This document shows, piece by piece, positions 49,544-58,654 of a DNA stretch of 64,000 nt (positions are counted from its first letter, which is position 1; each line of letters starts with the position of its first letter). The DNA is from Stenotrophomonas sp. SAU14A_NAIMI4_5 (lineage in GTDB: Bacteria > Pseudomonadota > Gammaproteobacteria > Xanthomonadales > Xanthomonadaceae). Under the pieces are notes generated by a model that saw nothing but the letters and a program-made list of their open reading frames with translations, searched no databases and was not told where the DNA came from. The stretch spans positions 2,654,579 through 2,718,578 of the forward strand of contig NZ_CP026003.1 in assembly GCF_003086795.1 (NCBI RefSeq), written 5' to 3'. Position numbers and translations under genes: made by a program.

Positions 49544-52303
49544 ATGTCTATGGAATGGCGCCCCTCGGGCTGGGGCCAGCGTGTGACCCGCTCGCCGGAC
49601 TGGCGGCTGCGGCTGGATGGCGAGCATGTCGAGCTTCTGATTGAAGGCCGGCAGTACCGCCAACACGTCGATGATGACAAGCGTGTGCGAGTTCTTCCGG
49701 GCCTGTTCTGGGCCCGGGTTGCGCTGCAGGGCGAGGAAGTTGACACGCTGTCCGTGGATGGCCTGCCCAACCGCGAGGCCTCCCGGCTTTCGGCTGCTGT
49801 CCAGCAGGTGCTCTTTGCGCGCACAACGCGTGGTCGCAAGGCGCTCTTTGCGGACATCCTTGAGCAGATCCAGTCCTGGCTGGCCGAGGCCGACGCCCTG
49901 ACCGACCGCGGCAGCGCCGGCCGCCGCTGGATCACGCACGAGCAGCAGCAGAAACTGCTGGCCGAGCGCCCCGCCCTGCCCCTGCAACCGGCCGAGCTGG
50001 AACGGCTGTTCCTCGATGAGGATGTGCACGACGACCTGCATTCGCAGAGCCATCGTGTCGCGCTGGATGCCCTGCACGACTGGCAGCTGGATTGGCCCGC
50101 CGTGTGGGCCGATGCGAATTCGACGATGGCAACACGCGAACTGGTGCTGGCCAAGGACTTCCTGGACCGGGTCGAAAGCAAACCGCTGACCGAGGAACAG
50201 GCCCGTGCGGTCATCTGCTTCGACAACTGCGTGCAGGTCGTCGCCTCGGCCGGCTCCGGCAAGACCTCCACCATGGTCGCCAAGGCCGCCTATGCCATCG
50301 ATCGCGGGTTCGTCGAGCCCGAGCGGATCGTCATGCTCGCCTTCAACAAGGATGCGGCCAAGGAGCTGGAGGAACGCGCGCAGCGCTCCTTCAACCGGCT
50401 CGGCATGGGCGACACCGTGGTCGAAGCACGCACCTTCCATGCGCTGGGCCTGGCCATCATCGGCAAGGCCACCGGCCGCAAGCCCGATATTCCCGAATGG
50501 GCCATCGACGCCACGCTGGGCTTCAACAAGCTGGCCGAACTGGTGGACGACCTGAAGGATCGTTCGATCCACTTCCGTACCCAGTGGGACATGTTCCGGC
50601 TGGTGTTCGGGCGTGATCTTCCGCCGTTCGGCGCCGAGATGATGGCTGATGGCTACGACCGCGATGGCACGCCCTACATCCGCACCCTGCAGGGCGAGCG
50701 GGTGAAGAGCCTGGAAGAGTGTGTCATTGCCGATTGGCTGTTCTACAACGGCGTGACGTATGACTACGAGCGCCGTTACGAATTTGATACCGCCACCGAT
50801 ACCCATCGCCAGTATCGACCGGACTTCTATTACCCGGACGCAGCGCTGTATCACGAGCACTTTGCGCTGGATGCCAATGGCCAGCCGCCGAAGCACTTCG
50901 CCAATTATGCTGAAGGCATGCAGTGGAAGCGCCAGCAGCACGTGGCGCGCGGCACCGCACTGGTGGAGACGACCTCGTTCGGCCTGCGCAGCGGGCATGC
51001 GCTGGAACAGCTTGCGGAGAAACTCGGCGACTCCGCTGTCGAGCTCGATCCGAACCCCGACCGTGAGCTGCCCACCGAGGGCGCGAAGCCCATGCCGGAT
51101 GCCGACCTGATCGGCCTGATGCGGACCTTCATTGCCCACGCCAAGAGCAACTGCCTGACGCTGGACGATCTGGCCACGCGCCTGCAGCAGATGCCCGAGG
51201 ATCAGTTCAAGGAGCGGCATCGGCGGTTCCTGGAAATCGCAGCCCCGGTCTTCCAGGCCTGGGACGAGGCGCTGGCGGACGAGCGCGGCATCGACTTCGA
51301 GGACATGCTCAACATGGCCGCCGGCATCCTGGAGCAAGGGCACTACGAATCGCCCTACGACCTGGTGATGGCCGACGAATTCCAGGACGCCTCGCGCGCC
51401 CGCGCCCGCCTCTGCCGTGCGCTGGTCAGCCAGCCGGGGCGCCACCTGTTTGCAGTGGGCGATGACTGGCAGTCGATCAATCGCTTCGCCGGTGCGGATG
51501 TTTCGGTGATGGCCGGCTTCCGCGAGTGGATGGGCCACGCCCAGGTGCTGAAGCTCGAGCAGACCTTCCGCTGCCCGCAAGAACTGTGCGACATCTCCAG
51601 CCGCTTCATCAGCCGCAATCCTGCGCAGATTGCCAAGGCGGTCCGCTCGGCTACGCCAGCGATGGGGCCGGTGCTGCAGGCCTTCCAGATGACCCGGCGC
51701 GAGGAAGTGCAGGACGGTGTGCGCCAGTACCTGGCAAAACTGCATCAGCAGTTGCTTTCCGGGGCGGTGCCGCAGGGGCGCGATGGGCGCGTTCGCGTGT
51801 TTGTGCTGGGCCGCTACCGGGCGGATCGCAGTGCGCTGCCTGCAGACTGTAAGACGTTGTTTGGCAGCACGATGGACGTTGAGTTCCTGACTGCCCATCG
51901 ATCGAAGGGGCGCGAGGCGGACTACGTGATCCTGCCGGGCATGGTGAATCGTGGATTCCCCAGCCTGCGCGCGGATGACCCGGTGCTGTCGCTGGCGATG
52001 CCGGATGGGGATACCTACCCGCTGAGCGAAGAGCGGCGACTGTTCTATGTGGCGCTGACGCGTGCGCGGCGAAGCGTGGTGATGTTCACGCTGCAGGGCA
52101 AGCACTCACCCTTCCTGGATGAGCTGGTGGAGGAAGGGGTTGTGGAGGTGACCGGGATTTCAGGCGCGGCCATCAACGAGGAACGCTGCCCCGTGTGCAA
52201 GGTGGGCGTGTTTGTGGAGCGGAATGGGCCGCATGGGGCTTTCCGGTCGTGCTCTAGTTACCCGTTGTGCCATAACAAGCCTGATCGTTACCGGCGGGGG
52301 TAA
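49544..52303 (+). CDS. UvrD/HelD-like superfamily 1 helicase with inserted nuclease-like domain and zinc finger
   Basis: The 919-aa protein has Walker A VASAGSGKTSTMVAKAA (about residues 226-242), Walker B/motif II LVMADEFQDASRAR, GDDWQSINRFAG, FLTAHRSKGREADYV and LFYVALTRARRS. Between motifs is ERRYEFDTATDTHRQYRPDFYYPD, which looks like a PD-(D/E)xK-type core. The C-terminus has a topoisomerase-type zinc finger (CPVCKVGVF ... CSSYPLC). It resembles E. coli helicase IV (HelD, 684 aa) but is longer at the N-terminus. Probably acts in DNA repair or recombination. Confidence 0.88.
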   Translation: MSMEWRPSGWGQRVTRSPDWRLRLDGEHVELLIEGRQYRQHVDDDKRVRVLPGLFWARVALQGEEVDTLSVDGLPNREASRLSAAVQQVLFARTTRGRKALFADILEQIQSWLAEADALTDRGSAGRRWITHEQQQKLLAERPALPLQPAELERLFLDEDVHDDLHSQSHRVALDALHDWQLDWPAVWADANSTMATRELVLAKDFLDRVESKPLTEEQARAVICFDNCVQVVASAGSGKTSTMVAKAAYAIDRGFVEPERIVMLAFNKDAAKELEERAQRSFNRLGMGDTVVEARTFHALGLAIIGKATGRKPDIPEWAIDATLGFNKLAELVDDLKDRSIHFRTQWDMFRLVFGRDLPPFGAEMMADGYDRDGTPYIRTLQGERVKSLEECVIADWLFYNGVTYDYERRYEFDTATDTHRQYRPDFYYPDAALYHEHFALDANGQPPKHFANYAEGMQWKRQQHVARGTALVETTSFGLRSGHALEQLAEKLGDSAVELDPNPDRELPTEGAKPMPDADLIGLMRTFIAHAKSNCLTLDDLATRLQQMPEDQFKERHRRFLEIAAPVFQAWDEALADERGIDFEDMLNMAAGILEQGHYESPYDLVMADEFQDASRARARLCRALVSQPGRHLFAVGDDWQSINRFAGADVSVMAGFREWMGHAQVLKLEQTFRCPQELCDISSRFISRNPAQIAKAVRSATPAMGPVLQAFQMTRREEVQDGVRQYLAKLHQQLLSGAVPQGRDGRVRVFVLGRYRADRSALPADCKTLFGSTMDVEFLTAHRSKGREADYVILPGMVNRGFPSLRADDPVLSLAMPDGDTYPLSEERRLFYVALTRARRSVVMFTLQGKHSPFLDELVEEGVVEVTGISGAAINEERCPVCKVGVFVERNGPHGAFRSCSSYPLCHNKPDRYRRG

Positions 52304-52379
52304 AGCGTGCGCTGAGGCGGCCACCATTCCTTGGCCGCTTTGCGCACCTCCGACCCGCCCCGCTGTTTGACCGGAGCAG

Positions 52380-53609
52380 TCAGGCGCGAACGAAAATCTC
52401 GACGCGCCGATTGAGCTGGCGGCCGCTCGGATTGTCTTTTCCTTCCAGCTCATTGGGCGCAACCGGCTCCCTCTCACCGTAGCCCCTGGCATCCATCGGC
52501 TGCGTCGCACCACGTTCGCGCAGGGCGGCCTGCACAGCGCCTGCCCGCCGTTCGGAAAGCTGCAGGTTGTATGCATCTTCGCCCTTGGAATCGGTGTGGC
52601 CACGCACTTCCATGCCAGTGGTCTGCACCTTGGACAGTGCGGCCGCCAACGTGTCCAGCAGCTGCGCGGCGTCTGGCCGGATGTTGGACCTGTCAAAGTC
52701 GAACAGCACACGGTCATTCAAGGTGATCAGATAACCGCACGGAGCGCCGGGAGGCGCAAAGGTCTTCAAGGGAGGGAAGCGACCGGCCGGCGGCAGACGC
52801 GGCATCGGTGGCATTTTCACCGTACGCGCGGGCGGCCCTATCGTGCCAGTGCCATCGCCGTTGTTCACGATCAGCCCGGCCTCGCCATTCCATGTTCCAG
52901 ATCCATCGGCGTTGATGCGGACCAGCCCCATGTCGCCATTCCACGTACCACCGCCATCACCGGTATTGGTGATCAGGCCATGCTCGCCGTTCCAGGTACC
53001 GCCGCCTTTGCCATCCAGCTCGATCAATCCGGCAGGGCCGTTGTAGCTGCCCGAACCGTCGGCCTGCACGCGGATGATGGCGCTGCCATCGCCGTCACCG
53101 GCGGCCAGACCATTGATTGTGCCGCTGCCATCGGCGTTGACACGCACCAGCCCGCCTTCGAAGTTGGCGGTACCACTGCCGTCGGGATTGATCTTGAACA
53201 ACCCGTCCTTGCTGTTGCGGCTCAGCGCGCCCTGGGCGTCCACGCGGGTGATGCCCGCACTGTTGATGAGCGTGCCACCCGCATCGCAGCGTGCCGGTGA
53301 GACGGTAATGCCGGCCATAGGGTCGAGGATGGACTGCATGGATGCTTCCAGCGCCTGTTGTGCAGGCGTGACGCCGAGAATCTGCGGCACCACGATAGCC
53401 GGGATGATCGGAAACTCAGGCACTTCACCTGCATCCGTTTCTTCAGCCGGCGGTTCACTGGCGTTGGCAATGCGGTTTTCAGGACCTGCGGTGGCATCGG
53501 CGGGGTGGCTGGCATCACCACCTGACCCTCGCGAGCAACCGCTCAGCGAGGCCAGCACTATGAGCAAGGGAAGCGAATGGGACGCGCAGCACCTGAGCTT
53601 CATGGACAT
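52380..53609 (-). CDS. OmpA-family lipoprotein with glycine-rich tandem repeats
   Basis: The 409-aa protein has a lipobox LASLSGC (Cys about residue 26) and a disordered acidic linker. Seven or so imperfect units of about 17 residues follow at about 130-255 (core GL-hydrophobic-x-NADGSGTWNGE), then a C-terminal OmpA peptidoglycan-binding domain (VLFDFDRSNIRP, GHTDSKGEDAYNLQLSERRA, NRRVEIFVRA). It should be anchored in the outer membrane and hold peptidoglycan. The repeats resemble beta-solenoid or calcium-binding turns. ATG 53609 has AGAGGG upstream. Confidence 0.87.
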   Translation of the reverse strand: MSMKLRCCASHSLPLLIVLASLSGCSRGSGGDASHPADATAGPENRIANASEPPAEETDAGEVPEFPIIPAIVVPQILGVTPAQQALEASMQSILDPMAGITVSPARCDAGGTLINSAGITRVDAQGALSRNSKDGLFKINPDGSGTANFEGGLVRVNADGSGTINGLAAGDGDGSAIIRVQADGSGSYNGPAGLIELDGKGGGTWNGEHGLITNTGDGGGTWNGDMGLVRINADGSGTWNGEAGLIVNNGDGTGTIGPPARTVKMPPMPRLPPAGRFPPLKTFAPPGAPCGYLITLNDRVLFDFDRSNIRPDAAQLLDTLAAALSKVQTTGMEVRGHTDSKGEDAYNLQLSERRAGAVQAALRERGATQPMDARGYGEREPVAPNELEGKDNPSGRQLNRRVEIFVRA

Positions 53610-53717
53610 CAAGATCCCTCTTCTGTCGAGGGCATGAGTCTTGCCGGTGGGTTATAAGCGTGGTGTGAAGCGATGGCTTCGGGAGCTGCCGGCTGGAGCA
53701 TTGTGTCCGGCGGCAAG

Positions 53718-53731
53718 TGGCGGAGAGAGTG
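53718..53731. other. Attachment-site repeat, far end of integrated element
   Basis: TGGCGGAGAGAGTG is an exact copy of the last 14 nt of the tRNA-Ser gene at 60326-60339 (including CCA on the minus strand). It lies 109 bp downstream of the OmpA-type gene start and 147 bp before the integrase remnant, where one end of a tRNA-integrated element is expected. Confidence 0.75.
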
Positions 53732-53877
53732 TCCGAATTCTGGGGGCTCCCCATCTTTCGCACACCTTCGTGGAACCAATCTCAGCCCTTGCGCCAGCAA
53801 GGTTTCACTATCCGGTCTGATTCGTACGCCTTCGCGGAAAACCGCGCTGTCTGGGCGGGTACATGGATGGGTAGGAA

Positions 53878-55008
53878 ATGGGTTTGAAGATCAATCGCCT
53901 GACGGTAAGACGGGTTGCCACGTTGACAGAGGCTGGATATCACGCAGACGGCGGTGGCCTGTATCTACAGGTTACCGCCTCTGGGGCAAAGCGCTAGGTG
54001 TTTTGGTATCGCTTTGAGGGTAGACGCTCAGAAATGGGGCGTGGCCCGCTGCATGTGATTGGCCTGGCCGACGAGCGGGAGGCGGCTGATGCCGCGAGGA
54101 AGTTGATTTAGGCCTGGCACGACCCGTTTGCGGGGAGGCGAGCGGCAGCCGTTGCCACGTCGTCCATCCCGACCTCTTTGGAGGCGGCTGTCGCGTACAT
54201 TGCAGAGCGCCAAGCTGGCTGGACGAACCCGAAGCATGCCGGCCAGTGGACGAGCACCCTAGAGACCTACGCCAAGCAGGTGCTGGGAGACCTTCAGGTT
54301 GACCGAATCGAGACAGACCACGTCTTAGCCGCACTCAGGCCCATCCGGACCACCAAGACAGAGACGGCTAGCCGCGTCAGGCAGCGAGTGGAAGCCGTGA
54401 TGGACTCGGTTACGCTCCAGAAGAAGCGAACTGGCGATAACCCTGCCCGCTGGCGTGGGCACCTGCCTGTGATCCTTCCGAAGCCCACTGCGGTTACCAA
54501 GGTCGAGAATTTTTCTGCCCTGCCGTACGCGGAGCTTCCGAGCTTCATGGCCGCGCTGAGATCCCGCCACGGCGAGGCAGCGCGCGCCTTGGAGTTCACA
54601 ATCTACACGACCGCCCGAACCGGCATGACTCTTGGCGCGGTGCCAGTAGAGGTGGATCTCGCGGCAGGTACGTGGACCGTCCCATGGGACAGGGTGAAGG
54701 GCAAGTTGGAGCACACCATTCCCCTTTCTGCTCCGACATTGGCACTGGCGCGGCACCGTATGGACCGGCGTCTACTGTTTCGCAACGACCTCACATCCGA
54801 TCCGCTGAGCGAGAACGCAATGCTGGCTTTGCTGAAACGAATGGGATTTGGTCACATCACCGTCCACGGGTTCAGGCCGACATTCAAAGACTGGACGAGC
54901 GAAACTACATACTTTCCTGACGACCTTTAAGAGGCAGCGCTGGCGCACAGAATTCGGGATAAGGCCAAGGCGGCCCATAAGCGGAGAACGATGTTGGGAA
55001 AACGTTGA
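53878..55008 (+). pseudogene. P4-type tyrosine integrase, inactivated
   Basis: One frame of 377 codons reads as a P4-like integrase: DUF4102 N-terminus (DGGGLYLQVTASGAKR), core-binding region, and catalytic region with TARTGMTLGA and SENAMLALLKRMG. It has three in-frame stops: TAG at 53995-53997 (probably a former Trp), TAG near 54109, and TAA at 54928-54930. The usual HGFRSTF reads HGFRPTF and the catalytic Tyr position reads His (AAHKRR). The enzyme cannot act. It lies next to the far attachment repeat. Confidence 0.85.
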
Positions 55009-55120
55009 AAGCCAATCGCTGAGTGGTCCAAATTCTGCAGCGCCGCGACTCCTCCCGAGACGTCAGATAGCCCTAGCCAAAGCAACTGGCAGCTCGAAGT
55101 ATCCACCGAGCAACGGCCTG

Positions 55121-56149
55121 CTATAGCGCCCTCTCATCATCCAACTCAAATTCTTGACTAATGCCAGGCGAAACATCGCTCAAAACCCTGCCCAGACTGA
55201 CGTTCAAACCCTGTTGCTTTAAGAAAAGCCCCACGTCTTCGACATAGGAAACCTCCGGCTCAGCAGCCACAAGCTGGAGAATTTCGCTCCCGATGGCGGT
55301 GATCTTGAAGCCAGTGAGCTGGACCGTGAGCGACGCATCTTCGCCCCGCAGCCCCAAGCCATAGGGTCCTACCCTCACTCCTAGCGAGAAATCATCTGAG
55401 GAAGTCGAAGTCATTTGTAAACCGATTCCAGAGCCACCAACACCCGCAAGGATGCCCAACTCCTGAAGCTCAACCGCCTCTCCAAAGGCAATCCAACGCT
55501 CACTTTCATCTGTAGTTCGCCGAACAAAAATGAATCGCCCATTCACAGCAAGGGGCGCTACCTTTTCAATCTTGGCGGCTTCTCTACTATCGATGCACCT
55601 GAGCAAGTCCATCGCTCGTAATGAGAACGAGCCGGGCCTGCGCACCTCCCGAACGAGGACTTGAGCCCACAGATCCTGCATTCTTTCGACCGACGTAGAA
55701 CTGGCATTCTCCCGCCAGCGCTCTAACCAATCCGGGTCGGGGTAGTCAGACGGGGGAGGTTCCGAGCCCTCCAACAACACTTCGCCTGCGCGCACTAGCG
55801 TACGAGCAACATTCAACTCCTTGCGAAGCGTGCGTATAGCAAGATTGGTGAATGCCTCGGAAACTGGCGACTCACAGACGACTGGTACAACCTCGCTTGA
55901 TGGGCGAGCTACCGGAACTAGGCGAGGTAAATTGGTTCCACCACCATCAAAGACGACAACATATTCGCCGCTCTGGATGCGGGAGATATCCATCTCTGTT
56001 TGCGCCACGGCGAGCATCTGCGCTCTGTGGACGTCAATGGCGGCCGCTCCTTCGCGCCTCAATTTCCAAGCCGCAATACTTGGAGCTATCCCGTTACGCT
56101 CCAGCATTTTGAGAAAATGAATTAGCGATTTTTCACCAGGATAATCCAT
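55121..56149 (-). CDS. DUF2806-like cargo protein
   Basis: The 342-aa protein has a central region DPDWLERWRENASSTSVERM followed by LWAQVLVREVRRPGSFSLRAM (about residues 138-180), the pattern of DUF2806. The C-terminal half looks like a sensor or beta-rich domain. The gene is clearly lower in GC than the host and sits alone inside the integrated element, pointing to recent transfer. Function unknown; a phage-defence or phage-accessory role is possible but not shown. Confidence 0.72.
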   Translation of the reverse strand: MDYPGEKSLIHFLKMLERNGIAPSIAAWKLRREGAAAIDVHRAQMLAVAQTEMDISRIQSGEYVVVFDGGGTNLPRLVPVARPSSEVVPVVCESPVSEAFTNLAIRTLRKELNVARTLVRAGEVLLEGSEPPPSDYPDPDWLERWRENASSTSVERMQDLWAQVLVREVRRPGSFSLRAMDLLRCIDSREAAKIEKVAPLAVNGRFIFVRRTTDESERWIAFGEAVELQELGILAGVGGSGIGLQMTSTSSDDFSLGVRVGPYGLGLRGEDASLTVQLTGFKITAIGSEILQLVAAEPEVSYVEDVGLFLKQQGLNVSLGRVLSDVSPGISQEFELDDERAL

Positions 56150-56354
56150 TCGCAGATATTCAAGTTTCGGCGACCTGAGAATACCTGAATGAGCGACGAC
56201 TTAGAAGTCCGCCTGACTCTGGACACGAATCAAAGACTTGCATTGAATTGATTTCTGGAAGCCGGATGCCTGAGCCATTGCGGCGCAAGGGGGCTATGCG
56301 GAGTCTTCTGGAAGCGAAGCCGTCAGACGCGAGGGTGCTGCCGCCCGCTCCCAC

Positions 56355-56732
56355 TCAGCCCCCCGTCTTCGGATCGCTCGCCCTGGGTTTGGGCACCGCC
56401 GGCGGCCTGATCGGCTCCAGTGCCTCCCTGATCTGAGCAGCCGCCGTTGCGGCAGCCTCGTCCAGGCGCAGGTCGCGCGTGTCCACATCGGCCTGCAGGC
56501 GCTCGGCATCTTCCTTCCAGTCAGCCTTGACCTTGACCACCTCCGCGCTCAGATCGCGGATGCGCTGCTCCCTCTCATAGGCCGAGAGGCCAGAGACCAG
56601 GCAGCCTAAGGCCAGCACTGCGCACACGCGCTTGATCTTGCTTCCTGGCTTTCGCAGCCACTGGAAAGCATCAGCCGCTGCTCCGATGACCAGCTCCCAT
56701 ACCGCGCGGAGACACCTCAGCAGAATACTCAT
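56355..56732 (-). CDS. Spanin-like (Rz-type) lysis protein
   Basis: The 125-aa protein has an N-terminal basic stretch, one membrane helix (about residues 36-52, CAVLALGCLVSGLSAY) and a coiled-coil with EVVKVKADWKEDAERLQADVDTRDLRL (positions 64-90), the shape of i-spanin Rz. It overlaps the preceding gene by 4 bp (ATGA). An overlapping Rz1 frame was not identified. Confidence 0.65.
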   Translation of the reverse strand: MSILLRCLRAVWELVIGAAADAFQWLRKPGSKIKRVCAVLALGCLVSGLSAYEREQRIRDLSAEVVKVKADWKEDAERLQADVDTRDLRLDEAAATAAAQIREALEPIRPPAVPKPRASDPKTGG

Positions 56733-57022
56733 GGCTTTTCGACTCCGATTGCGCCAGTGGCCTTCTCGACTAGGCGAACATAGCTGCGTAGCAACCGGCG
56801 AATCAGGACGCTAGAAAGGCCAGCAAGCGGCAGCTGCGGCGCGCCTGCGAGCTTGTCCCAGATACAGCCGGCGATGGCGATGATCCATGCGGCCACGAAC
56901 GCGTAAGCGACTACCGCTACACCCAGCGCCACCCAGCGCGCTGCCGTCTGCAGCCACGCCAGCATGTCCACGAACGCCACGACGTTCACGCCGCCAGCCT
57001 GTTGGGGAGTGATTCGTACCAT
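56729..57022 (-). CDS. Hybrid lysis-region protein: endolysin N-terminus fused to membrane segment
   Basis: The first 23 residues (MVRITPQQAGGVNVVAFVDM plus LAW) match the start of phage lysozyme-type endolysins, which continue into the catalytic SEG region. Here the sequence switches to LQTAARWVALGVAVVAYAF and a strong membrane helix, with no catalytic residues. It looks like a deletion fusion of an endolysin to a holin-like gene. It is coupled to the spanin-like gene. Confidence 0.6.
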   Translation of the reverse strand: MVRITPQQAGGVNVVAFVDMLAWLQTAARWVALGVAVVAYAFVAAWIIAIAGCIWDKLAGAPQLPLAGLSSVLIRRLLRSYVRLVEKATGAIGVEKP

Positions 57023-57095
57023 GGTCGTCTCGGTTGGGTGCCCGACCCGCTGCCGGGTAGGCGCAAGGGTTTATTCAATCTTGGAAGCGGGCAGA

Positions 57096-57127
57096 GAAAA
57101 AGCCCCCGAGGTTACCCGGAGGCTTTG
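57096..57127 (-). terminator. Terminator of the small phage gene at 57164
   Basis: On the minus strand, AAAGCCTCCGGG-TAAC-CTCGGGGGCTTTTTCT forms a GC stem with a T-run, 37 bp beyond the stop of the 59-aa gene. Confidence 0.75.
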
Positions 57128-57163
57128 ATTCAACACGTCGAGTCGTCGAAGCGGTCTACTAGG

Positions 57164-57343
57164 TCACTCGGAGAAATTGCTCTTCACCACACCGTGGATC
57201 TTCTTGTAGGCCTCAACGACCTTGTCGACGTTGTTTTCGGCGGTGCTAGCGTTAAACCTTGCGCCGCTTTCAATCAACGCCACCAGAATCTTTGTTGCCT
57301 GCTCAGTGACTGCGGCATCCACTTCTTTGGTGCTCAAGCCCAT
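57164..57343 (-). CDS. Small phage-associated protein, unknown function
   Basis: The 59-aa soluble helical protein MGLSTKEVDAAVTEQATKIL... has a good AGGGAG ribosome site 7 nt before the ATG and its own terminator. No family recognised. Confidence 0.65.
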   Translation of the reverse strand: MGLSTKEVDAAVTEQATKILVALIESGARFNASTAENNVDKVVEAYKKIHGVVKSNFSE

Positions 57344-57442
57344 AACACGCTCCCTGTTTTGAAGCTCAAGTATCAGGCCCGGCGTGCGGGCTATCAAGCC
57401 CAGGCGAATGGTCGCGTGCGATGGTACAAATTTACTGGTAAA

Positions 57443-57467
57443 AGTGCGGAGGTGTCACCTCCGCACT
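57443..57467. promoter_or_regulatory. Perfect 12-bp inverted repeat
   Basis: AGTGCGGAGGTG and CACCTCCGCACT separated by one base. On the minus strand it is followed by TTTTACC, so it may be a terminator for leftward transcription. It lies 18 bp upstream of the small rightward gene and could equally be an operator. Confidence 0.55.
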
Positions 57468-57484
57468 CACTGGACGATAGCGCC

Positions 57485-57739
57485 ATGCCTCAAATCGGAA
57501 AATACTGGATTCAGCTCGATCATGTCTCCGCCATCAGCGATGTCCACGGACCCCGCAACAGGGAAGGTGTTCCCGTTGGCCAGCATGAAGATGATGGAAA
57601 CGAGCATTGGTTCGAAGTTCACCTCACCGGCGGACAAATAATTAAGGTGACTGGGGACAACACCCGAGTGACCAACCACCGTAGCAAGCTTATCGAAGCA
57701 GTGTCGGCCGTGGAGGAGATTCAGCACAGCCCCGCGTAG
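57485..57739 (+). CDS. Small hypothetical protein
   Basis: The 84-aa protein MPQIGKYWIQLDHVSAISDV... has protein-like composition (HWFEVHLTGGQIIKVTGDN). The ribosome site is weak. Its 3' end overlaps the end of the convergent replication pseudogene by 50 bp. No family recognised. Confidence 0.55.
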   Translation: MPQIGKYWIQLDHVSAISDVHGPRNREGVPVGQHEDDGNEHWFEVHLTGGQIIKVTGDNTRVTNHRSKLIEAVSAVEEIQHSPA

Positions 57740-58648
57740 TAAGTGGGGTTAACGCAGCCTGGCCAATGGCCGCACCAAGGTGCCAGGCTGCATCCTGCTC
57801 AGCCTCCTGCATCTTGCCCAGCATCCACTCGAAGACAGGTCTCCAGCTGCGACGATAGTCTTCCTCGTCCCGACCCAATGCTGTCGCGCGCCGGCGGTCG
57901 CTGACCTGGCCCAGACCTGACCCACCACAAACCTTGCACGTCATCAGCAGCTCACCCGACACCGTCTCGCCCCTGCCCTCGCAGCTAGCGCAATGCGGTC
58001 GGTGAGCAATCTCGCTGATCACCTCCATGGCCAGCGTCGGCAGCGACTCCAGGGTGCTGATCGGCCAGCACTGCGCTTTCACCCGGCCCAGCCGCTGTTG
58101 GGCCGCATCGTGGTTCGCCCGCTGCTCCGCCGTCGCCGCGCCGCCCCACCCGATGCACACCTCGGCTAGACCCAGATCCGTGCGCGCCTCGGCCAGCGAG
58201 TAGGCCGCCCATGTTGCTCGGCAGGCCACCTGCATCTGCTCCTCCAGCTCCGACTTCGTCGGCTGCGTCGCCACCGGCGGCGCAACTGGCGGTTCATCTG
58301 ACGGTTCAATGGGGGTTATATGACGATTACGCGGAACGGGGCGCACCTCCAGACCTGCGCCAGATGCAGTACCCGATTTACCAGCCTTGCGAGAGCCCTT
58401 GGACGGTGCTGCTGCCTTGTCGAGATTCGCCGGGGTGACGTTGTAGACCGTGCTGCTGTTGAACCGGCGATCGCGGGTCAACAGGCCAACGGCCTCCAGA
58501 TGATCCATGGCGGTTCGGACATGGCCTCCACAGCCGTGCCGGAGAGCTTGCCCACGCGCGAGGTGATCTCCAGCAGCTTCGTCTGGATGGCGCCAATCTC
58601 GTCAGACCAGCCGCCTTCCGGCGGCGGCGGGAGCACGTCCACGGCCAT
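57690..58648 (-). pseudogene. Phage replication-type protein, frameshifted
   Basis: A start at 58648 reads MAVDVLPPPPEGGWSDEIGA... to KLSGTAVEA, a winged-helix N-terminus. The reading frame is then lost near 58520, where two extra bases (or one missing) separate it from VRTAMDHLEAVGLLTRDRRF in another frame. The second part (about 272 aa) includes a CxxC-type zinc knuckle (CASCEGRGE and CKVCGGSG), common in phage replication proteins. It is therefore probably inactive unless re-coded. Confidence 0.65.
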
Positions 58649-58654
58649 GCCGAA

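Noticed and set aside
57002..57484. N-terminal extension of the small gene at 57485
   Set aside because: The open frame upstream crosses a minus-strand terminator and the opposite-strand 59-aa gene and shows no coding character.
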